From CAYRWR01 sp964537555 (GTDB taxonomy: Bacteria > Spirochaetota > Brevinematia > Brevinematales > CAYRWR01): a stretch of 55,599 nt of DNA. The stretch covers positions 1 through 55,599 of the forward strand of contig CAZIAD010000020.1 of assembly GCA_964537555.1 (NCBI GenBank). The letters are read 5' to 3'. This document shows positions 34,004-42,796 of the stretch, in pieces (position 1 is the stretch's first letter; each line of letters starts with the position of its first letter). A model generated the notes under the pieces. That model searched no databases. It worked only from the letters and a program-made list of their open reading frames with translations, and was not told the DNA's origin. A program made the position numbers and the translations under genes.

Positions 34004-35548
34004 ATGGAAAAACAGCCTAAGCCTCTTACTCCGCAGCAGATCGATGAGCATATACAGTTTCTACAGGCCCTGGTAGAGGACAGGGAGCGTATGGCTGAGC
34101 TGTCTGAACAGCAGCGTATCGAGCTCCTGACCGCGGCGGGCCGCCTGGCCAGTCCCGACCGCAAAGAGCGCCGGGAGCGTACCAGGGCCTGGAAGCAGGC
34201 TCAGAAGAAGAAGGTCCAGGCTGAGGAAAAACTGGCCCGGGCTGCGACCGGTATCCGTTCCGCCCGGGAGGATGCGGTGTTTAGTGCTCCCCGTATGCTC
34301 AGTGCAGAGGAGCTGGCCGATACCCATAAGTTCACTAAGCTCCACTCTCCCCGTAACTGCTATGTGTGTAAGGCGGAGTACACCGACCTGCATCATTTTT
34401 ACGACTCCATGTGCCCCTCCTGTGCTGAGCTGAATTATGCCAAGCGATTCCAGACGGCAGACCTTAGGGGGCAGGTGGCCATCATCACCGGCTCCCGGCT
34501 CAAGATCGGCTATCAGGCCACCCTCATGCTCCTGCGGGCCGGGGCCACGGTAGTAGCTACCACCCGCTTCCCCGTCGATTCGGCACTGCGCTATTCTAAA
34601 GAAGCCGATTATTCAGACTGGGGGCATCGCCTGCAGGTCTACGGCCTGGACCTGCGCCATACTCCCAGTGTGGAGATATTCTGCACCTGGATCGAGCAGC
34701 ACTATGAGCGGCTGGATATACTGATCAATAATGCCGCCCAGACAGTACGACGGCCCTCCGGATTTTATGCCCACCTCATGGAGAATGAAAATGCCGATAT
34801 CCAGACTCTCAGTGCGGAGGTGCGATCCCTGCTCCGGGAGCATGAGGACTGTAAGCAGGGCCTCTATCACTATGCCCATCAGACCCTGGAACAGCAGAAA
34901 AACATGCCTGTGAAGTGGGACGCTCCCACCCCCGGTATCGGCCTGCGCTCCTCGGCCCAGCTGTCCCAGATCCCCTATGCCTATGACAATGAGCTGGATG
35001 CCCATGAGGTATTCCCCAGCGGCAAGCTGGATGCCGACCTGCAGCAGGTGGACCTGCGCCGCACCAATAGCTGGCGCCTCACCCTGGGGGACATACCCAC
35101 CTCCGAGATGCTGGAGCTGCAGCTGGTAAACTCAGTGGCCCCCTTTGTCCTGGCTAATAAGCTCCTGCCCCTCATGCGGCGGGATAACACCGGAGAAAAA
35201 CACATTATCAATGTCACTGCCATGGAGGGCAAGTTCTACCGTTTTAAAAAAGGCCCCCGGCATCCTCATACCAATATGGCCAAGGCCGCTCTCAATATGC
35301 TCACCCATACCTCTGCCTCTGAGCTGGCCGACTACGGTATCTGGATGAATGCCGTGGACACGGGCTGGGTAACCGATGAGGACCCGGCGCACCTGGCCCA
35401 GTACAAGCAGGAAGTGCATGACTTTCAGCCCCCCCTGGATATCGTGGACGGGGCGGCCCGGGTACTGGATCCCCTGTTTGACGGGATCAATACGGGCAAG
35501 CACTGGTGTGGTCAGTTCCTCAAGGATTATTTTCCCATTGACTGGTAG
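34004..35548 (+). CDS. SDR-family protein with N-terminal zinc-ribbon-like insert
   Basis: A 514-residue protein. Residues about 1-110 are charged and helical; about 115-150 hold two C-x2-C pairs (CYVCK and CPSC), a probable metal knuckle. From about 155 a Rossmann SDR fold starts (AIITGSRLKIGYQ, NNAAQTVRRP). The usual catalytic YxxxK reads TxxxK (HPHTNMAKAAL), so Tyr is missing, and the glycine motif is TGxxxKxG. I believe this variation occurs in a conserved SDR subfamily, so it is probably not a broken gene. Function unknown. Confidence 0.7.
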   Translation: MEKQPKPLTPQQIDEHIQFLQALVEDRERMAELSEQQRIELLTAAGRLASPDRKERRERTRAWKQAQKKKVQAEEKLARAATGIRSAREDAVFSAPRMLSAEELADTHKFTKLHSPRNCYVCKAEYTDLHHFYDSMCPSCAELNYAKRFQTADLRGQVAIITGSRLKIGYQATLMLLRAGATVVATTRFPVDSALRYSKEADYSDWGHRLQVYGLDLRHTPSVEIFCTWIEQHYERLDILINNAAQTVRRPSGFYAHLMENENADIQTLSAEVRSLLREHEDCKQGLYHYAHQTLEQQKNMPVKWDAPTPGIGLRSSAQLSQIPYAYDNELDAHEVFPSGKLDADLQQVDLRRTNSWRLTLGDIPTSEMLELQLVNSVAPFVLANKLLPLMRRDNTGEKHIINVTAMEGKFYRFKKGPRHPHTNMAKAALNMLTHTSASELADYGIWMNAVDTGWVTDEDPAHLAQYKQEVHDFQPPLDIVDGAARVLDPLFDGINTGKHWCGQFLKDYFPIDW

Positions 35549-35555
35549 TTTTGAA

Positions 35556-37478
35556 TTAAGGCAGGGTCACCACAAATCGGGTGTAGGAACCAGGCAGGCT
35601 CTCTACAGTAATCTTCCCGCCATGTTTTTCCACGATATTCTTAGTTATGGACAGGCCCAGGCCGGAACCTTTGATATCTCCCGTATTACTGCCCCGGTAA
35701 AAGTCATCAAAGATGTGTTCCTGTTCCTGTTCCGGAATTCCTATGCCGAAATCCCTTACCGTGATCTTCACTTTGGATGAGAGGTATTCCAGGAATATCT
35801 CTATCGATTTATCTTGACTGGAAAATTTGACGGCATTGGAAATGAGATTGATGATGGCTCGGCCAAAGGATTCTGAGTCTATGGCATAAGGGAAGGGCTT
35901 TCCTCTGACACTAAGTTTGATCCTGTCACCATCAGGAAAAGAGTTATTAATAATGTTTCTGAGAAATGCTTCCAGGTCGAGTTCTTTTTTGATCATGGTC
36001 TGGTGGGGAGACTGCTGTCTTCCCAATGTGAGGATATTATCCATTATGTCGGTGATCTGCCGTACAGAATTCTGGATCTGGGAGAAATACCGGCTCCGTT
36101 TTTCACCCTTGAGTTTTTCAGCCGGGACTCTTTCCAGGGTCTCCGCGGAGAGTTGTATTACCGCCAGGGGAGTACGGAATTCATGGGAAGCATGGGTGAT
36201 AAAATGGTTTTTCATTTTATTAAGCTGCTGTTCCTGGGCTATAGATTCCCGGAGTTCCAGGGCCAGCTTATCGGCCAGTTTATTGGATTCAGACAGCTGC
36301 CGGAAAATAGTAATAGACTCGAAAAATACTATCCCCAGCATACCATAAGGAGTGAGATTCAGGTCTGACTCATAATTTACAGTAAATACTACTATGTCCA
36401 CAATAACAGCCGAGGTAAAGGCCAGGAGTCCGGTCAGGGACAATGCGGCACCCGGTTTTTTCATTTTTACTGCTTTAACAGTGACTACTATCAGGTAGAT
36501 CAGTGAAATAAAGATGATAAGCTTGTAAGGGTCCATGAAGTTTACATAAAACAGGGTAGGAGTAAACAGAGTGATGATATCCAGCGTTCCCGACAGGATG
36601 AACTGAATCCGGGTCAGAGTCTTAGACATGAGGTCTTTATAAAGAGTATAGATAAACAGATGGAGAATGGGGATGATAGAGAAAAAACTGATAAATTCCA
36701 TTCGCATCAGGTCTCTGCTATAGATTTGAGGCAATATTTTCAGGATGAGCATCTCATCCATCACAAATACTCTAAAACCCAGCATAAGGCACAGAATACC
36801 CAGCATGATAGTGGATTGCTTTTTTATGCCGGTGATAAACTGCATAAAATGATAAATACTCAGGAAAAAAAACAGTACCAGAAAGGCCACATTGAATTCT
36901 ATGTTTTTAATATGAGTCCTTGTGATATTTTTCTCAGTACCTAAAAGGATCTGTTTCCACAAACCTCCTGCCCGGTCATAGTAATTAGCGCTGTGAAAAA
37001 TGATCTCGTTAGTCATTTTGAGCTGAAACAGGTTGACCTGGTCACAGGAGTAGACGGGATAGGAGCTTTCTTTATTGGTGCCGGCAATACCCACTTCATG
37101 AATGAGCTCACCATTGATAAAGAGGCGGTATGATGTAGGCATACGTTTAATGTAAAATGAATAATTTTGTTCATTTTCCGGGAGAATCAAGAGGAGCCGG
37201 TAGGTCGCATATCCCACTCCGTTATTCCCTTCAATGATCCGGTTAAATATCTCAGGCACCGGAGCCCACATCCTGTCATCAGGTGTTTTTTCCTTCCGGA
37301 AATCTTCAGGATAATAAAACTTTTTCCAGTAAAACTCCCATTCACCGTTGAGCGGGACATTTTCACTAAAATCCCAGTGGCTAAGATCTAAGACACCTTT
37401 TAGCGCATTAGATTTTGGATCAGTTTTAAAAGAACAGGAAAAAGTCAGAAAAACCAATAGAGATATGATGTACTTCAA
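35556..37478 (-). CDS. Orphan sensor histidine kinase with 7TMR-DISM-like input
   Basis: A 640-residue kinase. A lipobox-like signal (LTFSC) leads into a periplasmic domain of about 150 residues resembling 7TMR-DISMED2 sandwiches (NGEWEFYWKKFYYPEDF, SYRLFINGELIHEVG), then about seven membrane helices. The HisKA His is in THASHEFRTPLAV; the HATPase part has NLISNAVKFS, DFGIGIPE and GSGLGLSITKNIV. No response regulator is adjacent. The gene ends 7 bases from the convergent SDR gene. Confidence 0.9.
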   Translation of the reverse strand: MKYIISLLVFLTFSCSFKTDPKSNALKGVLDLSHWDFSENVPLNGEWEFYWKKFYYPEDFRKEKTPDDRMWAPVPEIFNRIIEGNNGVGYATYRLLLILPENEQNYSFYIKRMPTSYRLFINGELIHEVGIAGTNKESSYPVYSCDQVNLFQLKMTNEIIFHSANYYDRAGGLWKQILLGTEKNITRTHIKNIEFNVAFLVLFFFLSIYHFMQFITGIKKQSTIMLGILCLMLGFRVFVMDEMLILKILPQIYSRDLMRMEFISFFSIIPILHLFIYTLYKDLMSKTLTRIQFILSGTLDIITLFTPTLFYVNFMDPYKLIIFISLIYLIVVTVKAVKMKKPGAALSLTGLLAFTSAVIVDIVVFTVNYESDLNLTPYGMLGIVFFESITIFRQLSESNKLADKLALELRESIAQEQQLNKMKNHFITHASHEFRTPLAVIQLSAETLERVPAEKLKGEKRSRYFSQIQNSVRQITDIMDNILTLGRQQSPHQTMIKKELDLEAFLRNIINNSFPDGDRIKLSVRGKPFPYAIDSESFGRAIINLISNAVKFSSQDKSIEIFLEYLSSKVKITVRDFGIGIPEQEQEHIFDDFYRGSNTGDIKGSGLGLSITKNIVEKHGGKITVESLPGSYTRFVVTLP

Positions 37479-37793
37479 TGCTTTTACTTCTTTTTTAGAT
37501 TAAATCTAGTATAGCATATTTTTAATAATAGTTACAGTGAGAATTAGTTATATGAAAAATGTAAATGATGAAGGAATTTGAAAGATGTTTGCAGATTTGA
37601 CTCTATCTCCGGCTGACAGGAACTTGTTCATATATATTATTCAGATACCATCTCTTACCTGCATCAATTTTTTAAAAAATGATATCACAGAAATTCATTA
37701 TTGTATACGTCTACCATTACTTGATGACTATAGTTTTGATTTTAATGCATAAATAAAGTAATATTTAAAAAGTATAAAAAAAGGATTCAAATA
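37479..37793. other. AT-rich intergenic region
   Basis: 315 AT-rich bases between the divergent histidine kinase and flavodoxin-fold genes. I see no gene, hairpin or clear promoter beyond general AT-richness. Confidence 0.5.
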
Positions 37794-38582
37794 ATGAGGA
37801 TAATTTCTCTAATAGGTCTACCTAAAAAGTCCGGTGAGACCATAGAGCAGCTTCACTATTTTGAAGAGGCTATCAGTGTACATCCTGATGTGGAGTACAG
37901 CAGGCTATTTCTAAAAGACTACGATATCCGTTCCTGTAAAGGTTGTAATACCTGTTTTCACAAGGGAGAGGAATTGTGCCCTCTAAAGGATAATGTTCAA
38001 AAAATAGTATCAGAGATTGACCGGGCGGATGGAGTAATATTTGTATCCACTATATATTCAGAATCCATCACTGGTGTACTGAAACTATTGCTCGATCGTT
38101 TGGCCTATAAGTATCATCGTTCTCAATGGTACAAAAAGGTGGCATTTCATATTGTACCTAAATCCAATATGATTCCCCGGGCCATGGACTACCTTACCAG
38201 AGTGACAGGTTCCTGGCTCTTACAAAACGGGGGAGAGTCACGCGAGGGGATTATAAAATACCATTCACCGGCCTACCGGGAAAAATATAGCAGGAATATC
38301 CGAAAAAAAGCGGAACTGTTTCTCAAACGGATACAGACAGCGAGACTCCCCCGGCCATCCCTGATGCAGCTCATTACTTTTAATATCTGGAAATACAGAG
38401 CTGGACTTAAGGAGCCCGGGGATAGGGATTTCCAGTATTTTTCTGATGAGGGACTTTTTAAGGCGGAATACTATTACCCCATCAGGCTCAGCCTGTTCAG
38501 AAAGATCCTATTGAGACTGATGATGAAGGGTACTCTATGGTATATGAAAAAACAATTCGGTGATCTGAAGGATGCTATCTGA
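37794..38582 (+). CDS. Flavodoxin-fold NADPH-dependent FMN-reductase-like protein
   Basis: A 262-residue protein with a flavodoxin-like start (MRIISLIGLPKKSGET), a CKGCNTCFHKGEELCPL segment in which several Cys may bind a metal cluster (as in iron-sulfur flavoproteins), and an FMN loop STIYSESITGVLKLLLDR. Its C-terminal helices (LFLKRI to LMMKGTLWYMKK) are basic. The steroid-reductase-like gene follows 22 bases later and they are probably co-expressed. Redox role inferred. Confidence 0.75.
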   Translation: MRIISLIGLPKKSGETIEQLHYFEEAISVHPDVEYSRLFLKDYDIRSCKGCNTCFHKGEELCPLKDNVQKIVSEIDRADGVIFVSTIYSESITGVLKLLLDRLAYKYHRSQWYKKVAFHIVPKSNMIPRAMDYLTRVTGSWLLQNGGESREGIIKYHSPAYREKYSRNIRKKAELFLKRIQTARLPRPSLMQLITFNIWKYRAGLKEPGDRDFQYFSDEGLFKAEYYYPIRLSLFRKILLRLMMKGTLWYMKKQFGDLKDAI

Positions 38583-38604
38583 TCACGAATACTAAGGAAC
38601 AGAC

Positions 38605-39369
38605 ATGCTTCAACACAATATCTTTAATCTGGTGCTCTACGGTTTTATGATCTCAGCAGTGCTATTTTTCATAGTCCTGTTCTTCATTCCCGCACCCTAT
38701 GGCCGCTATGATAAAAAAGGCTGGGGAGTCCAGATAAACAGCCGCATGGCCTGGATGCTTATGGAGTCTCCTACTATCTGGCTCTTCCTGCTCTTGTTCT
38801 TCATGGGGCCCCGTCCTTTTTCAGTGGCAGGAATAGCATTTCTCATCATCTGGTTCAGTCATTATGGACAGAGAGTCCTCATGTTTCCTCTCCTCATACG
38901 GGAGGATAAGGGTATGCCTGTACTGATAGCTCTCATGGCTTTTTTATTCCAGCTGGCCAATGTCTATCTCCAGGCCGGATGGATCTATCACCTGGCTCCC
39001 CGGGATATGTATGGGGTGGAGTGGCTCACTGATATCCGCTTTATACTGGGAATAGCTGTCTTTATCCTGGGATATATTATTAACCGCTGGGCAGACACCG
39101 TACTGCGCCGCCTGAGGGTACAGGATACTCAGAAGTATTCCATCCCCAGGGGTGGCTTGTACGAGCTCATCTCCTGCCCTAATTACCTGGGGGAGATCCT
39201 GATCTGGGGAGGATGGGCCCTGCTGACCTGGAGTGTGGCCGGCCTCGCCTTCTGGATCTGGACCATAGCCAATCTCCTGCCCCGGGCGGTGATGCACCAT
39301 AAGTGGTATCATAAGACCTTTGCAGATTATCCGGAAAACAGAAAAGCCATTATTCCCTATATACTTTAA
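38605..39369 (+). CDS. Steroid 5-alpha-reductase C-terminal-domain membrane protein
   Basis: A 254-residue membrane protein with at least six helices and the steroid 5-alpha-reductase family C-terminus: KYSIPRGGLYELISCPNYLGEILIWGG and HKWYHKTFADYPENRKAIIPYIL. Eukaryotic relatives reduce delta-4 double bonds with NADPH; bacterial members act on unknown isoprenoid or steroid-like substrates. Paired with the flavodoxin-fold gene upstream. Its TAA and the stop of the convergent PLP gene overlap within TTTAAA. Confidence 0.82.
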   Translation: MLQHNIFNLVLYGFMISAVLFFIVLFFIPAPYGRYDKKGWGVQINSRMAWMLMESPTIWLFLLLFFMGPRPFSVAGIAFLIIWFSHYGQRVLMFPLLIREDKGMPVLIALMAFLFQLANVYLQAGWIYHLAPRDMYGVEWLTDIRFILGIAVFILGYIINRWADTVLRRLRVQDTQKYSIPRGGLYELISCPNYLGEILIWGGWALLTWSVAGLAFWIWTIANLLPRAVMHHKWYHKTFADYPENRKAIIPYIL

Positions 39370-40223
39370 AAGATCAGCTTTTCCAGAAAAGGATGGGTCA
39401 TCCATAGTACCAGGGTTTTGCCCTTGAGGCTGCTGTTTTTTTTCAGGAAAGGCATAAACTGAATAGTGTGACCAGGATCCAGCCAGACCCCGGTCACCTC
39501 ATGGAATTGGTGAGCCAGGACTTTATATGCGGCGTAATCGATCTTTACTGGTAGTTTTAGCTTTAAATATTCTTCACGAAAGTATTTAATTCTCAGCATC
39601 CATCGGGATGGGAGTGCTCCGGTCATGATGGCTAGGAGGGTCTGACCCTTGAGTCTGTTATCCTGAATATATTTCAGGAATCCATCGGCCATGTTTCCTG
39701 AGGCCACGGGTAAGATATGCTCTACAGCTGTGTCTATACCGGCCTCCCTGAGCTGGCCTACACACTGTTCCATCACAGCCAGGTAGGGGTTCGGGTGAAT
39801 ACTCACTTGGCCCCCTATACCGATCTGTGCTACTCCCTGCCTCCTGAGATCAGACTGTCGGCTTAACAGGCTGATTATATCGCCTGGTATGACGGTTACT
39901 CCTGTATGAAACAGGTAATCCTGCCGTCTCGACTTGTGATAGGGGCTCATTCTGATATTTCTCTCCAGAAAATAGAGGTGGTCACAACCTGCTTCCTCAG
40001 TTCCGGGTTTGAGATACCGGGTTAAGACATGAAAACTGTGAGAGCCCGGGTTCGATAGTGTCATCACAGCTTTTAAATGCCCTCTTTTCTCGAAAAAGGC
40101 ATCAAAACGGCGTACTTTATTGCCTCCAGCCGGTATTAAGAGGTCTTCCCTTTTGAGCAATAGCCTGAAGTCACCCCAGGGATGATTCGTGATCTCCTGC
40201 AGAGGACTGATTTTGATACTCAT
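39366..40223 (-). CDS. D-cysteine desulfhydrase/ACC-deaminase-like PLP enzyme
   Basis: A 285-residue fold-type II PLP enzyme: LLLKREDLLIPAGGNKVRRFDAFF with the PLP lysine in GNKVRR, and a phosphate-binding loop VASGNMADGFLKY. It resembles the D-cysteine desulfhydrase and ACC-deaminase group but is shorter than usual (about 330). It overlaps the flavoprotein gene upstream by 4 bases, making a three-gene operon with the Lgt-like gene. Substrate is uncertain. Confidence 0.75.
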   Translation of the reverse strand: MSIKISPLQEITNHPWGDFRLLLKREDLLIPAGGNKVRRFDAFFEKRGHLKAVMTLSNPGSHSFHVLTRYLKPGTEEAGCDHLYFLERNIRMSPYHKSRRQDYLFHTGVTVIPGDIISLLSRQSDLRRQGVAQIGIGGQVSIHPNPYLAVMEQCVGQLREAGIDTAVEHILPVASGNMADGFLKYIQDNRLKGQTLLAIMTGALPSRWMLRIKYFREEYLKLKLPVKIDYAAYKVLAHQFHEVTGVWLDPGHTIQFMPFLKKNSSLKGKTLVLWMTHPFLEKLIF

Positions 40224-41353
40224 ACCCCTTTGGCGAGAGTCTTGGCCAGACGAAAAGTGGAATGACAGGCACCCATCATAAATCTCTGGGCCGGGCCGTA
40301 GGAGGGTTCACTGATTCCCCCTATGGCAAAAAGCCCGGGTACACTGGTCTCAAAGTTGTAGTTTATATCGGGGATACCCTCATATTGTTTGATACGCTCA
40401 CACAGCTTATGGTCCAGAAAACGCAGATTATCCAGATGGTATTTAAAGCCGGTGGCTGCCACTATATAATCATATCTTTCGTCCAGGGAACGGGAATAGA
40501 TCTTTTCATTGCGGTATTCCAGCTCCAGGCGGGAGGCATCCTGGTAGATCCGTCTTAGCCCGTCTCCCATCAGCGTCTGCTTAAGGTCAGGGGTGATGGT
40601 GGGTATCACATACTGAGCTCCGAATTTCTTTTTCCAGGATCGGGGCAGGTAATAAAACCAGGGTGACATCTTCAGCACCAGATTAAATAAAGGGACCGGG
40701 AGATTAAGAGGTTCAGAATAAAAGACAGGGTCTTTTCTGAGCATCCAGTGGACCTCATTGTTCTGCTGCAACAGATGAATCACTGATTCCCCCGCGGATT
40801 GTCCCCGGCCTATGACCAGGATTTTCTTATCTTTAATTTCGCAATACTGGCGGGTAAACCAGGTATGGATAATCTTTTCAGGGGGGAGAGCACACAGAGC
40901 ATCAGGCAGATAGCGGTGAGGCTCAATACCATTGGCAATGACCACCTGCCTGGCTTCTATCATATCCCCTTTATCAGTCTTGGCCAGAAACACATTGTCT
41001 TTTTGTTCCAGACGGCTGACCAGGGCGTTTTGAATGGGAAACTGAATGCGTTCCAGAATGTCCTTCAGATACGACCTGAAGATATCTATGGGGATACGGC
41101 CTTTGAGGATGTCCTGCCAGGTATCGGGGTAATGGGTCTGTAAGAACCTGTCTACCGCAAAATCATGATTACGGGAAAAAATCTCACTGGTATGCCAGTC
41201 TGAACGTATGGCCATTGTATCCAGAGTATGTCTGAACCAAAGTGAGAAAGGATGTCCTACTATAGTAAAGTCAATATTACTTTGCTGTAGTTCATGAGCC
41301 AGTCCTATTCCATAGGGTCCGGCTCCTATGATCAGTACATCTGTCTTGGTCAT
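40220..41353 (-). CDS. FAD/NAD(P)-dependent flavin monooxygenase-like protein
   Basis: A 377-residue flavoprotein with two dinucleotide-binding motifs: VLIIGAGPYGIGLAHEL (FAD) and KILVIGRGQSAGESVIHL (NADPH), plus ATGFKYHL near the C-terminus, as in lysine/ornithine N-hydroxylases and flavin monooxygenases. It is the middle gene of an operon with the Lgt-like protein before it and the PLP enzyme after. The substrate is not evident. Confidence 0.82.
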   Translation of the reverse strand: MTKTDVLIIGAGPYGIGLAHELQQSNIDFTIVGHPFSLWFRHTLDTMAIRSDWHTSEIFSRNHDFAVDRFLQTHYPDTWQDILKGRIPIDIFRSYLKDILERIQFPIQNALVSRLEQKDNVFLAKTDKGDMIEARQVVIANGIEPHRYLPDALCALPPEKIIHTWFTRQYCEIKDKKILVIGRGQSAGESVIHLLQQNNEVHWMLRKDPVFYSEPLNLPVPLFNLVLKMSPWFYYLPRSWKKKFGAQYVIPTITPDLKQTLMGDGLRRIYQDASRLELEYRNEKIYSRSLDERYDYIVAATGFKYHLDNLRFLDHKLCERIKQYEGIPDINYNFETSVPGLFAIGGISEPSYGPAQRFMMGACHSTFRLAKTLAKGV

Positions 41354-41356
41354 TAT

Positions 41357-42382
41357 TCATCCTTTTATACTTATCTTATTACGGGCAGACCAGGGGAAAG
41401 TCCCCAGTATTTTTCCATGTATACCGTAACCGCTGAATATCATTATACCCAGTCCCAGGGGAAATATCCAGCTCAGGGCATTCATCCTGAACATTTCAAC
41501 CAGAGATTTGAGATTCATAGAGTAAAGCAGATCCCTGCTTATTGCAAATTCAGAAGAAATAATGGGCCTGATGAACCATAATGCCAGGCCTGTCACTATA
41601 GTAAACAGGCTCATACTAAAAGTTATCCAGTTTCTTTTATGATCGAAATATATATCATGCCGCAGTCCTTCCAGGAGTATGCGGCTCAGGCCGTGATATA
41701 TCAGGAAAAGGGAAGCGATCAGGCCCCCGGGAAGAGGGCGGGGTATAAATAGAGCCACAGTAATAAAAGAGATCAGATGTAGGTAGGCGGTGTAGAGCTG
41801 AGTAGGGTAGAGTTTTTTAGAGTTTAACTCAGGGTGCATGCGCAGGACTTTCACCTCCGGATTATGATAGCTGGTACCATGCTGATGGTCATGGGTCTCT
41901 TTACCCCAGCAGCATCCGTAGTTAAAGCAGCCCAGCCTCCCAAAAAACTGGCCTAATAGCGCTCCCCAGGCCATGGCATCCCAGAGGGCAAATAGGGGAA
42001 TACCGCTGACGGAGGCGGTTAACGCGCTCCCTAATATGGCACCCACTATACCCCCTTGTACATAAAAGCCTGTCTCGCTCAGGTATTTCCGGGGATCAGA
42101 CCAGAATTTCTTACCCAGAGCCAGGATATGCAGGAATTTAGCAAAGAACCAGGCACATATTCCCATGACCAGAAGCATGACGAAAAAACGAAGACCCAGG
42201 TTATACCCTTTGATGTATAAATAGTAAATGGTGATAATACCCACAGCTATAGCATCCAAAGCAGCAAAAATGCCGAAAGCAACAATAGTCACGTTCTTCC
42301 CCCGATATAATACCGGCCTGTCTTTGATCCATAAAAACGGTAAAGTGATGAAATCAGAAAGGGTACCCAATACTTTTTTCAT
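41357..42382 (-). CDS. Lgt-family (prolipoprotein diacylglyceryl transferase-like) membrane protein
   Basis: A 341-residue multi-pass membrane protein of the Lgt family. It has the GFYVQGGIVGAILG segment and GQFFGRLGCFNYGCCWGK, then YPTQLYTA. The Cys-rich GRLGCFNYGCCWG motif replaces the usual GRxGNFxN motif, which suggests a paralogue that may not act on prolipoproteins. I chose the ATG at 42382 because GGGGAG precedes it; the frame opens at 42442. It begins an operon with the flavoprotein and PLP genes and is divergent from the ThiS-like operon. Confidence 0.8.
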   Translation of the reverse strand: MKKVLGTLSDFITLPFLWIKDRPVLYRGKNVTIVAFGIFAALDAIAVGIITIYYLYIKGYNLGLRFFVMLLVMGICAWFFAKFLHILALGKKFWSDPRKYLSETGFYVQGGIVGAILGSALTASVSGIPLFALWDAMAWGALLGQFFGRLGCFNYGCCWGKETHDHQHGTSYHNPEVKVLRMHPELNSKKLYPTQLYTAYLHLISFITVALFIPRPLPGGLIASLFLIYHGLSRILLEGLRHDIYFDHKRNWITFSMSLFTIVTGLALWFIRPIISSEFAISRDLLYSMNLKSLVEMFRMNALSWIFPLGLGIMIFSGYGIHGKILGTFPWSARNKISIKG

Positions 42383-42402
42383 TATAGTCTCCCCAAATAA
42401 AT

Positions 42403-42418
42403 TACTATATTTATAGTA
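42403..42418 (-). promoter_or_regulatory. Dyad over the Lgt-like operon promoter
   Basis: TACTATATTTATAGTA has 7 of 8 base pairs of dyad symmetry and lies over a minus-strand TTGACT-N18-TACTAT promoter. Its TACTATA/TATAGTA halves resemble the sulfur-regulon elements, but the spacing differs (ACTA-N6-TAGT), so membership is uncertain. Confidence 0.45.
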
Positions 42419-42512
42419 TGATATTAATATTTCTTTAGTCAATTTTTTTAGTTATTTTTAAAAAAAGTTAGTAATCTGGCTTACAAACTTATACTGTTTT
42501 AGTAGTATTTAC

Positions 42513-42561
42513 TTGACAAAAAAATATTTTGTAGTTATATTAATACTACCAATAAGATAGT
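42513..42561 (+). promoter_or_regulatory. Sulfur-regulon promoter 3 (ThiS-like operon)
   Basis: TTGACA (42513-42518), 17-base spacer, TATATT (42536-42541), then ACTACCAATAAGATAGT (42545-42561), an ACTA-N9-TAGT element as in promoters 1 and 2. A second inverted pair, GTAGT-N9-ACTAC (42531-42549), overlaps the -10 box. Confidence 0.82.
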
Positions 42562-42583
42562 AATAATAGTGAAGGAGAAAACA

Positions 42584-42796
42584 ATGAAATTAAGTGTTAA
42601 CGGAGAAGTCAAAGAACTGGATGGATTGGAGATCTCGGTAGCACATGCGCTGGAGCTTCTCAATGTAGAGTCTCCTGATATGGTATCAGTACAGCTCAAT
42701 CAGGAATTTGTAGAAAAAGATGATTATAACAGCATCCTGCTCAAGGAGAATGATGAGATCGAGTTCTTATATTTTATGGGAGGTGGGGCTTCTTGA
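42584..42796 (+). CDS. ThiS/HcyS-like sulfur-carrier protein
   Basis: A 70-residue beta-grasp sulfur carrier (MKLSVNGEVKELDGLEIS...). The C-terminus reads FMGGGAS: the di-glycine is followed by Ala-Ser. A free GG end is needed for adenylation, so removal of the tail by the JAMM protease at 45675-46073 is expected. This matches the homocysteine system described for Wolinella succinogenes. The ATG follows AAGGAG; the GTG upstream is not needed. The next gene overlaps by 4 bases. Confidence 0.88.
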   Translation: MKLSVNGEVKELDGLEISVAHALELLNVESPDMVSVQLNQEFVEKDDYNSILLKENDEIEFLYFMGGGAS

